Assembly: GCA_038373885.1 (NCBI GenBank)
Contig: JAWZYV010019969.1
Coordinates: 186,001-250,000, forward strand
Length of the DNA: 64,000 bases
Source of the DNA: Cheiracanthium punctorium
Taxonomy: Eukaryota; Arthropoda; Arachnida; Araneae; Cheiracanthiidae
Direction: 5' to 3'
Below, one piece after another: positions 21,668-33,240 of this stretch. The notes beneath the pieces are model-generated. The model worked only from the letters and a program-made list of their open reading frames with translations. It did no database searches and had not been told where the DNA came from. Each line of letters opens with the position of its first letter. Position 1 is the stretch's first letter. The position numbers and the translations under genes were made by a program.

Positions 21668-21829
21668 CAAAGCTGCCAAGTCTCCGGGTTTTTTCGGGAG
21701 ATTTCCCACCACTAATTTTTACTTTCAACTTTATACTTAAAATAAGTCCAAATATTTAATCCAAAATAAAAGTGTTTAATAATTGTGGTAGCAAATCTCA
21801 CGGAAAAAGCCGGAGACTTGGCAGCTCTG
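21668..21829. mobile_element. Type A MITE, well-preserved copy
   Basis: A 162-bp element starts CAAAGCTGCCAAGTCTCCGG and ends with CCGGAGACTTGGCAGCTCTG, so the arms pair closely. The interior has GGGAGATTTCCCACCACTAA. CGTAT lies on both sides; GCGTAT is exact if the last G of the element is counted in the duplication. It is inserted nine bases from the previous MITE. Confidence 0.8.
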
Positions 21830-22778
21830 CGTATATTCTGGTACGACATCATCGATAATGAAATAAGCTAATAGGAACCATAATATTCCGATACCCCAAC
21901 CTCCAACGAATTAAACATTGGTTCAGGATTTGAAGCTAAAAAAAATAAAAAAATCATCCCCGTCCCGCTCCAAAAACCTCGGAGTTATCTAGATTTAAAG
22001 AAGAAAAATATATATGACTACTACTTTCAAGTTGAAAAAAAGTTCACTACATGTATTTTTACGAGTTACGGCTGTACAAAATCTGCTTTACAATTTCTAA
22101 CACAAATAGGAAAAAAACTAATTTCGTCAGTACTCAAAATATTCAATATAGTTCTTCATTAGCTGAACTACACCCTGTAATAACCGACGAAACGGTGACC
22201 TGTATGAAACTTCTGGGAAATTCTTTAACTTGAAATCGTCCAGAAGTTTTTTAAAGAGTGACACATTTGGCAAAAGTTACGATTTTAAGTAAAAAAAGAA
22301 TAGTGAAAGTTTCAGAACTGAAATTCCAGTTTATCGTTTAATATAGTGTATAGTGCAGATTGGAATGACATATTTAAAGAAAACGGCTTTCATCTTAAAC
22401 ACAGAAGAATAGTTTTAAAATATCAGCCGTAAGTTTCTCTAATCATATCAAACTAAATGTAGTGCTCGGAATTGAAAGTCCTGAATTTGTTTGCCTGAGT
22501 GTCAAATGGGAGAAAATAGAAACAATATCTAGAATTAATGTTTGAAGAACTTAGCGGCGCAACTAGATTTTATGTCCCCATTCTGGAACATTAATTTTGG
22601 CACCCTCTTCTGTCTAACCATAACTGATGTTAGCGTCCCTCCTCAACATGACCCTCGGGGCACAGGACCCATTGGTCCATTCCCTCTGGTTGCGGCATTG
22701 GAAGCCCTCCTAGATTTTATTTTTTATTACTCGATTATAATTTCTTGTACATAGATTCTATTCGATTCCCTCTCACAT

Positions 22779-22959
22779 GTGGCAGACGAAAAAGACAGGC
22801 TACGGTTCTTACATTTTGGTCACACCATTTTGCTAAGTCATGTGACCTAGAGACGTGGCCATCTTTATCCGAGATAGCTACAGTAAGATGGTCACATGAC
22901 TTTTAGTTGTGAAAAGGTGGGGGCAAAATGTTAGTACTTCAGTCTTTCTCGTCAGCCAC
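22779..22959. mobile_element. Foldback MITE, GTGGCTGACGAGAAAGAC ends, copy 1
   Basis: Left GTGGCAGACGAAAAAGACAG mirrors right TCTTTCTCGTCAGCCAC. Inside, TTTGGTCACACCATTTTGC and AGTCATGTGACCTAGAG, with GTGGCCATCTTTATC, are mirrored by GATGGTCACATGACTTTTAG and GTGGGGGCAAAATGT. Almost the whole element can fold on itself. Confidence 0.75.
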
Positions 22960-23014
22960 GCCGCTCACAGAATCACAAATTTCATAGAGATGATTACGTA
23001 AGAACTACAGTTAC

Positions 23015-23208
23015 GCGGCTGACGGCAGGCTACAGCCGTCGATGACCTTTTGGTCACACCCTTCGGCACTCCAAGAGTCATAAGACGTAGGGAGTGGGGC
23101 TATTTTGTATTGTTATCGCGGACTCAGATGTTCACACCCCCTTGGCCATATGTCTTTTAAAGTACAAAGGAGTGCCAGTACCGTAGGTTGTATATCTCGT
23201 CAGCCACG
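23015..23208. mobile_element. Foldback MITE of the same family, copy 2
   Basis: It starts GCGGCTGACGGCAGGC and ends ATCTCGTCAGCCAC, with TTTGGTCACACCCTTCGGC, AGAGTCATAAGACG and CACACCCCCTTGGCCATATG inside. It is more diverged than copy 1 and about 55 bp from it; the pairing recurs at 57.6-57.96 kb. Confidence 0.65.
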
Positions 23209-23598
23209 ATATATAGCTGTATTAAATATTTGAAACAATATAGAATCAAGAGTTACTTTTTGGACATTCGGTAGACATAGTAATTTTGCTGAAGGATGTT
23301 TATTTACAAATAAAACCTATTTCCAGGTATTTGTAGAACAATTAGATGTTTGTATTAGGTAAGTCTTAAAATTTTGTATTAAAATTCATGTTTCCTTACG
23401 TGACAATTTTCTTTTTCTAGACATGCTTTTCCAGGAATTTCTCATTAAATATTGACTCTTATACATTTAAATATAGTCCCTCCATTATGAAAAGGAACAG
23501 TTTGAGGTTAATAATAAAAAAATTACCAAAATACATATCTTCCAAATATTTTTTAAAACATCATTAAAACTAACAAAACCTCCCAGTCTACAGGGATG

Positions 23599-23682
23599 TA
23601 GAAATAAATGTTGCAACATTATGCTGTGGCAATAAATGTTGCAATATTACGCTGCCGAAATAAATGTTGCAACATTAACTTT
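23599..23682 (+). repeat. Short tandem repeat, three units of about 29 bp
   Basis: AATAAATGTTGCAA followed by CATTA or TATTA occurs three times, with spacers TGCTGTGGC and CGCTGCCGA. Each unit contains the palindrome TGTTGCAACA or its variant. Confidence 0.8.
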
Positions 23683-25911
23683 ACACAAGGGTGTAAAAAA
23701 GCTGGCCAAATGCTACAAGAATTACATTTCCATTCCATTTATTGCAAGTATTGTATTTCCATGTCATTTTAAAATATTCTTAACAGATATTCCCTGACAA
23801 AATGGGTCTAAAAAGTTATAATGTATACTTAAACACTTTAGTAAAAGGCACCCATAAATGTGTTCTGTTAGGCTTCAGGAGCCAAAAAATCATATTTAAC
23901 CCCTTATGTGCCAGACTGCGTTTTCTAGCGCACGCGTAAATCCCAGATTTGTGTGGCCATAGCTGCCAACTTGTACGATTTTTCTGGGCGATTATACACC
24001 ATTCTTTATATTTTTTTATTAATTAAAAACGTAGATTTATATTAAGATTAAACCACCAGAAAAAAATAATTGGAAAAAAATTTTCAAGAAAAACCTTTCA
24101 AGCAGGCGCTGGTAGAACTTTTCTTGTTCATTTGAAACTGAAATACCTCGATTAACTATAACGGTATGCGAAGGAACTCATAAAATATACAAGAGCCAGA
24201 CTAAGTATGTAAATGACTATACGAAAGAAAATGGCCCTCAAGAAGCCTCTCACAAGCTCGTGGACGATATAGTAGAAGGTTCCAGATGAAAGCAAAGTGC
24301 ATGTTGGGAGTGTAACAAGGTTGAAAAACAAAAATGACAGTACTGTTACGTAATGCATGTTGAAAAACTTTTGTTCCTATGAATATTTTGAGCATTTTCA
24401 TAAAGATTTGTTATTTTAATTCTATTTTTCCTATTTTTAAAAGTTTTTGTGACTTTTGTGATTAAATACAATCCCAATCAAAGAAAATCTACCTTATATG
24501 TTTCCTGTACTGGTTACACTGGCTTTATGCCTAAGTAAGCCATGTATCCACATGAGGTTAAAATGGGATTTTGAGCTATACATAGTACGTATCCACTTGT
24601 GCAGGCAAATCGTGTACGGAAGACATTTTGAGAATAAATGAGAAAATTAGTAAAGTCAAACTATCACTTATATTTACAGAACCAACTCTCTTTCAAAAAG
24701 TTTCATACGTATTTTGAATATATTTTGTGTTACGCAGTGATACCTCTATAAACTTGTTATATCTTTTAATATTTTGAGGCATACGTTTAAAAACACATTA
24801 CATAAAATATTCGATTAAGGTTTCCTGAAATTAAATACATAATCCGCAGGAAAAAAGGTGTTGTGCTTTGCAGAAACGTAAATAAGTAACTATCCGCTTA
24901 GATGTATCGACCCTTTGGGACTTGTATCAGAGGAAAAGGATTTTGCTATTCCCAAGATGTTTATATAAATCTTTTATAACTTGTTTACTTCCGCTGAGAT
25001 TGCATCGCTAACAGAGTAGGATTGCATTATAGCACATGATACATGAATTTGAAAGATGCAGAATGAAATAAATTCTAGGTAAATTTCATTCAATGAACCA
25101 AAATAGAACAAATATTTACATTAGACTATAAGCGATAACAAGGTATTAGAATTAATCCTTTTGCTATAATAATGTAGTTTTACAAAATCCGGTGGTTTTA
25201 GTAAATTTAAAACGATAAAATATAATACAAAATTTGGCACGCACAGGAGTTCTTCAACATTGTTGCCAGATTAGAGAACACTTTCCAGAATTCATAACCT
25301 TAGCGGGGTGGAGTGGCCATAAACTCTTTTCATATATCCCGTGATCTCAAAAAAAGATACCCGTGAAATTCTTGCTGTAAAATACAGTACTCACAAATAC
25401 CTAAAAATCAATATCAGGACATTTTGAATATCGTCTTCGAAGGAGAATAGGCGTTAACAAAAAATAGACGAAAAAAATCTTTATCAGTAACTTTTTTACT
25501 TTAAAATGTAACAAACATGAATCTGTTTAGGCACAGTTTGTTTGTAATTAAAGTCGAAAATTTATTTGCTTTAATTGAATGTCCGAAAACGAAATTTTTT
25601 TTCTTGCCAACCCAATAAATGTAGAATTAGATTTGTTAATATTATCATATTCTCTCTCTTTCCAAATTTTTAGCCAGGTTTATCCCGCTATGTCTTTCGA
25701 CGCGTATGACTGACCTGTTATGAAAGGTATTTAAGAATCTTCCGATTTCGCTAAGGAATGTGGTTTTCTTCACGTTATCTGCTAAGCTTATCAGCGTTTT
25801 CTGTCTTATCAAATTAAGCAAAGCTTTACCATCTTATTAACACTTCAATATCGCGAAAAGGGAATTCTCGCAAAATAATAAATTTTAATCTTAATAATAT
25901 AATACTTATTA
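23683..25911. other. AT-rich stretch with repeat debris, no gene
   Basis: A type A MITE left end lies at 23958 (CATAGCTGCCAACTTGTACG) without a clear right end. Copy 2 of the 20622 repeat occupies 24879-25015. The frames at 24152-24401 overlap each other and are unrecognised. Confidence 0.35.
24879..25015 (+). repeat. Dispersed repeat pair, copy 2
   Basis: Partner of 20622-20758; the best conserved core is GCTATTCCCAAGATGTTTAT. Confidence 0.65.
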
Positions 25912-25957
25912 CTAGAAGATAAAGACCGTTGTGGAGGCAATCACAACGGAATCTAGA
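25912..25957 (+). repeat. Conserved hairpin module, copy 2
   Basis: CTAGAAGATAAAGA, stem CCGTTGT / ACAACGG, loop GGAGGCAATC, then AATCTAG. The outer CTAGA/TCTAG also pair. It matches the module at 14529-14573 in about 33 of 45 positions, with the loop core kept. Confidence 0.55.
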
Positions 25958-26300
25958 AGAAGCATTTAACAAAATATGTCTACACTAAAATTCTTATTTA
26001 ATCTTTGTTCGCTTAAAATAAAAAACTTCATATTCAATTTTAATTATATACGAAAATCTGAATTGCTTTTTCTTCTAAAAGCGTGCGAAAACTTTTCGCA
26101 TTTGGCATATTTTGTTTCGCTGGAAATACCTCCCTTATATCAATGTGTTTCATGCACACAAAATAATTTTATTTGTGGGAAAGAAGAACTGAATAGTCTA
26201 CACAAACTATGTTAAACGAATTGGAATCTCAGTTTTCTTTCATAGCCTGTTAACCGTGATTTCAGTGTGACGTCACTTGCGGCAGCTAATTTTGTCAAGC

Positions 26301-27035
26301 AAATTATTATTATTTTTTTTTTTTTTTTACTCTAGGAAAAAAATATAGCTGAAAATAGCAAAAATTCCGCCTCGGAGTGTGTCAGCTCCAGACATATTGA
26401 GCTTCGCTCAGTGTCCCTGCAGTGATTTTGCCTGATCGGGCTTGATTGTGGCATGCTCATTGGGGAATGGCTGGCACTGTCTGTTGCGTACTGACATGAA
26501 AAACTTGAGATGGTGGATCGATGTGGAAAGTGAAACTGATTTGATGAACTTCTGATTTCGCTTTGCGAATCAAATGGCCAGTGGCGGAAGGATACAGAGA
26601 CCTCTTTCTTGGATAGTTTCTCTTCATTGAGGTTCTTCGTCTTTACTGAGCTGACCATATCCGTTTATGATTTCGAGTCTCGCTGAGCTGCTGGTCATGT
26701 TTTTGAGTATGTCGTTGATTATCTTAATGTACTACAATCTCGGATGGCGCAGGGCACCGAGGTTACGATCTGAAGACTCTCCATCCTATGAGAAATGTCT
26801 ATTTCTGGACCCAACATTATTCGAAGGACCTTTTTGTTTTTTTCATCCTCTCCGCCAGACTTTTCGACTCAAGAATGCTGTCTATTCTTCCACTCCCTGC
26901 ACTGAATCACCGAATTTTATGTGCCACCTTTTCATCATCATTCAAAACAAAAGCATACATTTCATTAACGTACTGGAGGTTAGGGCGCTGCGCATAGGAA
27001 CTCGATAATCAAGACTTCAGCCAGTAAATAAATTT
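26301..27035 (-). mobile_element. Retroposon copy with A-rich tail (60-kb family)
   Basis: Read on the minus strand, this 0.7-kb block matches 60170-61220 in order: CCCTAACCTCCAGTA, GAAAAAAACAAAAAGGTCC, GAGAGTCTTCAG, AAAGAGGTCTC, TTCCGCCACTGGCCATTTGA, CCACATCGATCCACC, GAGCGAAGCTCA and GCTGACAC. It ends at an A-rich tail (T-rich on the plus strand, 26301-26332). A minus frame (26658-26332) has the stretch KKEVSVSFRHWPFD, paralleled at 60 kb by EVSITIRHGPFE, so this part was probably once coding. I do not recognise the domain. It is GC-richer than its surroundings. Confidence 0.65.
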
Positions 27036-28362
27036 TCCGCGGATTCTGAAAAATTCTGAGGAAGGTCTTCCGTTAATTTAAATTTCGAAATTCAAATTAT
27101 TTAGGAGATGTTGATAAAAGACATGTCACGCGCGCTAAATTTTGCTTTCCGTAACTGTAGCCCCTGTAGTGAAGGAGTTACAAATAAGCATCATGGTTGC
27201 CATGTGTGGCGATTTTGCCGAATAAAACGTTTTAAATACTTGAAGACAAAATTTTTATTAGGATGATTTTAGGCGTTAAATTTTAAATTTCCGTGCTGAA
27301 ATAATGCAGTTATTAAGGGATTTTAAGCAATCTATCTTCAGAATTTTCAACAAATTAAGTAAATTGATTTAAGTTATGGAAATACCGCCAAATGTAAGGT
27401 AACTGAAATTCTCGCATTTTGTACATCTTTTGCATCATATCGCATTTTGTATATTTTTGTAGTTAACGATGAATAAAACACATTAGCACATAATTAATAG
27501 TTTAAAATATCGCCTATTTTACTTTGACGATCGAATAAGACAGATAACTATTTCCCATTTCGGTTGCGATTAAATCAATGCTTCGAATGATTCCTTGAAA
27601 AAAATCGCGCAAAATGGTGCATGTTGGCACTTTGGCGATCGAAGTACTATACGTGTAATAAATGAGTACGTGAAATAAATTCTTATTTAGTGAAGCAGCT
27701 CTACGGAAGTTTCTTTCACTGGAAACTATTTGAATGGCGTGCTTAATACTGTGTAATATATTTTTTGTTTTACAAATTAAAATGTATGCGGAATCGTCTT
27801 TAGTACATTTCTTAGCAAAGTTGCCACTTAATATTCAAATGTAGGGTAAATGCGTTTAATAGCCTGTGCTTTTGCGTTTGTGCTGCTAATTCCATTCAAC
27901 GATTGAGATGAGCCGATGTTACAAGCGCAGGTCTAGATAATTTTATTTTAATCTCGCCAAACAGGGTGTAATTCCTATAAATAAATACGAATGTTTTTTG
28001 ACATGAATGAGAATGTTTGGTGAAAGTGTGCTTTTGCCCACTTCTTGGCGACTCTCAACAAACTGGCGAGTTGGCGCATTTCTGTGGAACGTCTCTGGGG
28101 TTGCAACCTCTTCTGCTCTGTTCGCTTAAAAATCTGTGGGTTCCGTTACTTTGGGTTATTTCAATTTCGACAACTCGTGTGGGACGCAAAAGGCTGTAAG
28201 ATTCAACAATGGAGGAAACGCGCTTGAATTTTTCAGTTATTTTCCCAAGATGCACCGCAGATGCAGAGACGTAAACAAAATGGCGATTTAGGAATACCAA
28301 CTATTTTTAAAATGGAAGAACTATTTAAAGTAAAAATAACAAACTATTGAAAACTGAGACCC
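27036..28362. other. AT-rich stretch with a weak repeat, no gene
   Basis: 28070-28130 (GTTGGCGCATTTCTGTGGAA, then CGTCTCTGGGGTTGCAACCT) resembles 18110-18160 (ATTGGCGTGTTTCTGTGGAG and on), so a shared dispersed repeat is likely. The 60-81-codon frames here overlap on both strands and carry no domain. Confidence 0.4.
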
Positions 28363-28650
28363 CCTTGAGAATATGCTACAAGTGTCCCTTTGCGAGAACC
28401 AAAAAACCATCACTGGGTCCGGCCACCCCCGCCCCCATTTAGGTGTCCCTTGAAAATATGCTACGACTGGTCCATTACGAGAACGAAAAGTACATTATTG
28501 GGTCTGGCCACTGCTGTAAGGGGTCCCTGGAAAATGTGCTACCGCTGGCCCTTTGCGAGAACCAAAAAAAACATCACTCTGTCCGGCCACCGCTGTAGGG
28601 GACCTCTCGAAAATATGCTACCGCTGGCCCTTTGTTAAACTAAAAACATC
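28363..28650 (+). repeat. Minisatellite, about 80-bp unit, 3.5 copies
   Basis: Units begin near 28364, 28447, 28525 and 28603. Each contains GAAAATATGCTAC(C)GCTGG or a variant, CCCTTTGCGAGAACC, AAAAACATCACT and GTCCGGCCAC. A plus frame (28390-28638) runs through it, but unit lengths of 83, 78 and 78 bp and shifting phase argue against a protein. Confidence 0.85.
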
Positions 28651-29551
28651 TGACTATCATGGTCAACAGAAATATGAAACATTTTAATTATACATAATCA
28701 TATAAATGATAAATAATGTTTAATGCAAGAAACAAACGTAAGAATTACTCGAACTTGCTCGAACTCTGTTTTGACAGGGCGCAGTTATCGTTTACTGTAC
28801 AAGCTTAAGCAAATTAGAATAACTCGATTACGAAGTAACAAGGAATAACAATAACGTATGTGCACAAACACAAATTAGCGGCTCAATGACAAAAGCTAAT
28901 TAACAAAAGGTAATAGGCTAATTAACAAAATGCATTTTCGAGGTCTCTGAAAAATGCTGTGTACTATGAAAAAGCATCATATATTAATTCCGATTAGTTT
29001 ACTAGACAATAGAATAATCAATATAAGCTGAAGCAATGAAATGTGGGCATTTCGAAAGTGAAAAATTTCGTCTGCATCCCGTAAAGTTATCTCCTTTTTG
29101 ATCGCCAGTGACACTGACCTACTTTTTGTGTCGTCAAATTGCAATCATCTCAGCTTTGCACTCATGACGTCCACTTTTCGTCACGAAATAATTTTCCTTT
29201 TTTTGAGATTCCGCATGACTGGGTTTAATTCGATTTATATTTGTAAGGAAAATCTTCGTTTTCTACCGTGCGAAGAACGGGTACGCAGCTAGTCTTCCAA
29301 TAAAATCGAAAGAGTTGGCAGGTTCACAATATTAAGAACTTTTTTTTTCATTACGGTAAAATATTATTTTATTTCCTAGAAATCTGTGCGAGCAGCATTT
29401 GTGCATTTTAATTATTTTATGAATTTCTGTTTCTCGCAAATATGCCCTCTTCGTTTGAGTTACCCGGTGCAAGAATCCATTCATATTATACATTTACATT
29501 AAGATGGGGATCTTATTAAAAACAAATAGTGAAGAGTGAGAACTTGTATTA
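28651..29551. other. AT-rich stretch with a retroelement end on the minus strand
   Basis: At 29266-29293 the minus strand reads ACTAGCTGCGTACCCGTTCT then TCGCACGG, the same kind of start seen at 8687 (CTAGCTGC...CGCGACTTCG). The rest shows nothing recognisable. Confidence 0.4.
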
Positions 29552-29695
29552 CAAAGCTACGAACTCTCCCGTTTTTATACGGGAGATTTTTCACCACTAA
29601 TTTTTACTTAACAACGGACGAAAGTGTTGTTCCAATACTCCTTAAAAGTTTTACTGGGAAATCTCCCGAAAAGAACGGGATAGTTGGCAATTCTG
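29552..29695. mobile_element. Type A MITE with GTATTA duplication
   Basis: A 144-bp copy starts CAAAGCTACGAACTCTCCCG and ends CGGGATAGTTGGCAATTCTG. The interior has CGGGAGATTTTTCACCACTA and AATTTTTACTT. GTATTA occurs exactly on both sides (29546-29551 and 29696-29701). Confidence 0.8.
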
Positions 29696-29701
29696 GTATT
29701 A

Positions 29702-30824
29702 TGTAATAATAATTGTTTGTACTTCTTCATATTCTTAATTTCCTAACATAAATACATTGTGTGGGACATTTCGACTGCACATGTTTTACATTTTTCTTAT
29801 TAAGAGTGTATTTTCGTGTAATAACTAACATTTCAGCGATGTTTTTTCTTTTTGACTCATTTTTAAAACACTAGGTTTTCTATTTTTATCCTTCAAGTGC
29901 ATGTGTCCTATTAAGTATTTGTAATAAAAAGTGAAGGTAGAGGAAAAGGAAATCCTTCCCAAACATACAAAATATTTTTTTCTTTTAAAATGTAGAATTG
30001 ACCACATTTGGAAAGCAGCTTGTTAATAAAAAAAATTAATCTTCACAGTGTCCCACATACGTTACTTTCTTACATTAAGTATGCAAATTATTATTTAAAA
30101 ATAGTGGTATGTTATATTCTGAAATCTCTGGTATTATTGAAAATATAATAATCTTATTTTCTGTTACGAAAATGTCTATTACTATTTAGCTTAACAAACA
30201 CTGAAAAGCGTGAGCTTCACATCTTCTCGTTCTGTTTATGAAAGCGTTAACTATTTTTTTCAAGCAGTTAAATAGATTAAAACGAAAACGGCAATCCGAG
30301 AAAGTGAAGTTATTTTCCAGACTAAAATCTGAGCTCATAGAATTTGCTAGATAAGATAAGAGAAGTGTAAATAGATAAAAGAATTGATTTTCCAGATCTA
30401 AACCTTTCAGAGAAAAGACAGACTTCAGCCAATTTCTTCCGATCCTTGCTTTTCAGTTCTCTTTTTATTTTGTTTTTCTAGATGTTTCCTCTGATTTGTT
30501 GTTTACTGAAAGTCACATTACCACAAGACACTTCGGAAATTGCGAATTGTATGACAGGAGGAGATAATACAAAAACATGTTTTTTTTCTTCTTTCATTTG
30601 AGCATCAAGTTAATATAGGTTTGTGTAGATATTTGGTTATTATAAATTGCGTGTGTCTATAATCTTTGTAAAGTAAGCCAATAATTGTTTAAAAAGTTTT
30701 CTATTGCTTTCCAGTTACTTTAAAAAAATAAGCTACTGTTTCTATGTTAGAAGTTTATTATTATACTATTGTTCTACAAATATTGTCTACCTTTTTTCTA
30801 TGCTTTTTCTTAATTTTTTTTTTT
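29702..30824. other. AT-rich stretch, no gene seen
   Basis: No repeat structure or recognisable coding sequence noted. The minus frame 29825-30007 and the plus frame beginning at 30704 are unrecognised. Confidence 0.35.
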
Positions 30825-31015
30825 CCTCAGCTAGTATTCTGATATTAGTTCGGTTTGTTCAGAGTCGCAATTTTGAAATTTACAAAAACATGCATATTTT
30901 TCATAATTTTCATTTATTTCCTTAGCTAGTATTCTGATATTAGTTCTGTTTGTTCAGAGTCGTATTTTTTAAATTTACAAAAACAGGCATATTTTTCATA
31001 ATTTTCATTTTTATA
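30825..31015 (+). repeat. Tandem duplication of a 95-bp unit
   Basis: GCTAGTATTCTGATATTAGT, TTTGTTCAGAGTCG and GCATATTTTTCATAATTTTC recur with a period of 95 bp (starts 30830 and 30925). Few differences separate the copies, so this is a young duplication. Confidence 0.9.
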
Positions 31016-31349
31016 TTTTTGTATTATGTAATTCATCTTACTAAAATCGACGCAAAAATGAAGCAATTTCTGTTTCTTGCGTTGCGTAGTTTTAGATTTA
31101 CATGCATTGAAATTTATTAAGGTAGAATTAAATTTGTATGATTTTTCAATCCACAACTAGTAACTAAAACTTAGGTAGCCGAAATGAACAATTCTTTTTT
31201 ATTCAATTTGTATTGTTCTTGCTGCAAGACTCCTGTAACTGTAATCTGTCAAGCTCAGAAGATATTTCTTTCCCGTAGATGTTAACCCAAATGAACTCTT
31301 TCTAACCACAAGGTTTAGTTAAACAACAGTTAAATTCGGTACTTGACAA

Positions 31350-32040
31350 AGACTCATATTCGGTGACTGACTGAAAGTGCAATTATAGGAGTATCTAACT
31401 TAAACGTCTAACCTCCAATTAGGCCAAAGATAGTTAATGTCAACACTTTGTGAGATGTGTGGCTAAAATTTGTGGAAAAATCCAGAAAGTTAGATTGGGT
31501 AATAAAATGCATATTACTTACGAAGACTCAAATTCGGTGACTGATTGAAAATAATTTTACAGGAGTACCTAGCGAAAATAGCCTAACCTCTAGTATGACT
31601 TAAGAGTAGATGATTTACTCTTTGTGAGACATGTGATCGAAATGAGTGTAGAAAACTACACAAGTAGACAGAGAAAAAGCCCATGAAAAAATTCAGCGCA
31701 AGTAAGAAGCACATCGGAAAAATGACAAATGGTCGGAAAAAGGATAACCAACCCGTCTTCCTCCTCAAGAGGGGTTCACAACGGGTGAGACAAAAAAAAA
31801 AAAAAAAAAAAAAGAAGCAAAAAACAGTGGGGCATTCCAAAAGGAGATGAGGACGAACCAGAAAAGAAAAGGGTCCATTACAAAAGTTGGAAAGACCGGA
31901 GTGAGGCGAGTTGCATCCAAGACCATGACACAGCGATAAAGTTAACGGCGCCCTACGTTCGTCCCAGGAGGGAAGCCACATCCGTAAAGCTTCGATCATC
32001 ATCCACCAGCAAAGTCCTCTGCTACGACGTAAACGTCATA
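31350..32040 (+). mobile_element. Retroposon family copy with duplicated leader
   Basis: Two leader units 175 bp apart (31350 and 31525) begin GACTCA(T/A)ATTCGGTGACTG, then AGGAGTA(T/C)CTA, CTAACCTC and CTTTGTGAGA. They match the start of the 60126-61256 element (GACTGACTGAAGAG, GGAGTACCTACGG, AAACCTCCAGTAAG). After the second unit come a 22-bp A run (31793-31815), AACGGCGCCCTACG and GATCATCATCC, which resemble 60580-60640. The 139-codon minus frame through it is a shadow of the A run. Confidence 0.6.
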
Positions 32041-32576
32041 TGGCTGTAGATCTTACATTTTTTATCTGTCGAGAGGTTTCTGAAATCCATTCCGACCTGT
32101 TGCATTCAGCTGTGACGGACGTTGTGAGTTGCCTTACTTATGTCGTGGAACGTTCTGAAGGTCCCTGGAGGTTCTGAAGGTTGTTGAACATTTGTTATTG
32201 CCAAAATAAATGAATGAAGCGTACTGTTGTTCTACTCATTATGTTTCGGGTCGTAAGCGCCCTCTACTGGTGACTTTTTAACTACAATTTTTGTTGTTTC
32301 TAAAAAATATCCGACTTCCTGTTAAGCCTTTACGTACAAACCGCACGTCTATATGTTCATTTCTTTCTTTTTTATGAACTTTTAAAGTTGTAACGAACTT
32401 TTGGCGCACCCGGTACTTCATCAGAATCCAACAATCTCCACCGCGTTAACCTAAGTCTCAGACGAAAAAATGCCTGAGCTCCTTGCGGTCCATGGGCCAG
32501 TTGATCTGCACTGTCATAAAAACCGTGAACTTCCTTCCGAAATTCAAGAACAGAGGTAGCAACTAGAGATGAGACG

Positions 32577-32666
32577 GGCTCAGCCCGAGCCCGAGCCCGA
32601 GCCCGGTTCGGGCCCGGTTCGTAATTCAGATTTGCGTTCGGGCTCGGGCGGGCTCGGGCTCGTGAA
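32577..32666 (+). repeat. GC-rich subterminal hairpin of GCCCGA repeats
   Basis: Four GCCCGA-type steps (CAGCCCGAGCCCGAGCCC) face GGGCTCGGGCGGGCTCGGGC at 32639-32658. The right terminus has single GGGCTCGGGC and GAGCCCGA steps. This could be an array of transposase-binding sites as in other hAT elements; that is inference. Confidence 0.6.
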
Positions 32667-32841
32667 AAATTTCTATTTTATTGAACATACTCCCTGAAAC
32701 AGATTTTTTAAAAATAATTCATATGGAAAATAAAAGTACTTATAAAAAAAATCTGGAGTGACTCCACTCGACTTTCCGAACACTTACGATTAAGATCATT
32801 ACCAAGTATTTAAATAAATTTTAATCGATGAATAATTCAAA

Positions 32842-33240
32842 CATATATACCAAATTGAAACTCCATCGAATGCACCGTTTAAATGCTTGCGCACTCTCAA
32901 GAATTTCTCCCCATATGCCATTAAGCCATAATATAAAAGAAATCTTTGTCGTAGCCCTGTAAGAAAACTATAAGTCCTATACACACCAAAATCAATACCG
33001 GTCTTTGGTGGTTTATAACATATATATCCAATTTGAGCTCAATCGAATGTATCGTTTAAACGCTAGCGCACTTTCAAGAATTTCCCCCCATAGGCCATAA
33101 TGTAAAAGAAATCTTTGTCGTAGCCCTGCAGAAAAACTATAATTCCTATACACACCAAAATCAATACCGGTCTTGCGACGGTGGTTTATGACATATATAC
33201 CCAGTTTGAGCTCAATCGAATGCCCCGTTTAAAAGCTATC
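32842..33240 (+). repeat. Tandem repeat of about 172 bp inside the hAT element
   Basis: CATATATA, CAATCGAATG or CATCGAATG, CGTTTAAA, GCGCACT(C/T)TCAAGAATTT, AAAGAAATCTTTGTCGTAGC and ACACCAAAATCAATACCGG recur in two full units. A third unit is broken at an AC microsatellite (33248-33285). Confidence 0.85.

Noticed and set aside
26667..27008. 113-codon plus-strand frame with a hydrophobic start
   Set aside because: It is antisense to the retroposon whose orientation is set by its A-rich tail and by the 60-kb copy.
28390..28638. 82-codon frame with a repeated peptide
   Set aside because: It lies wholly in a minisatellite whose unit lengths are not constant multiples of three.
28363..28650. CRISPR-like spacing of repeats
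   Set aside because: Units are contiguous and about 80 bp without unique spacers; the genome is eukaryotic.
31583..32002. 139-codon minus-strand frame, long for this window
   Set aside because: It runs through a 22-bp homopolymer and retroposon sequence; the product is low-complexity (an F run) with no domain.
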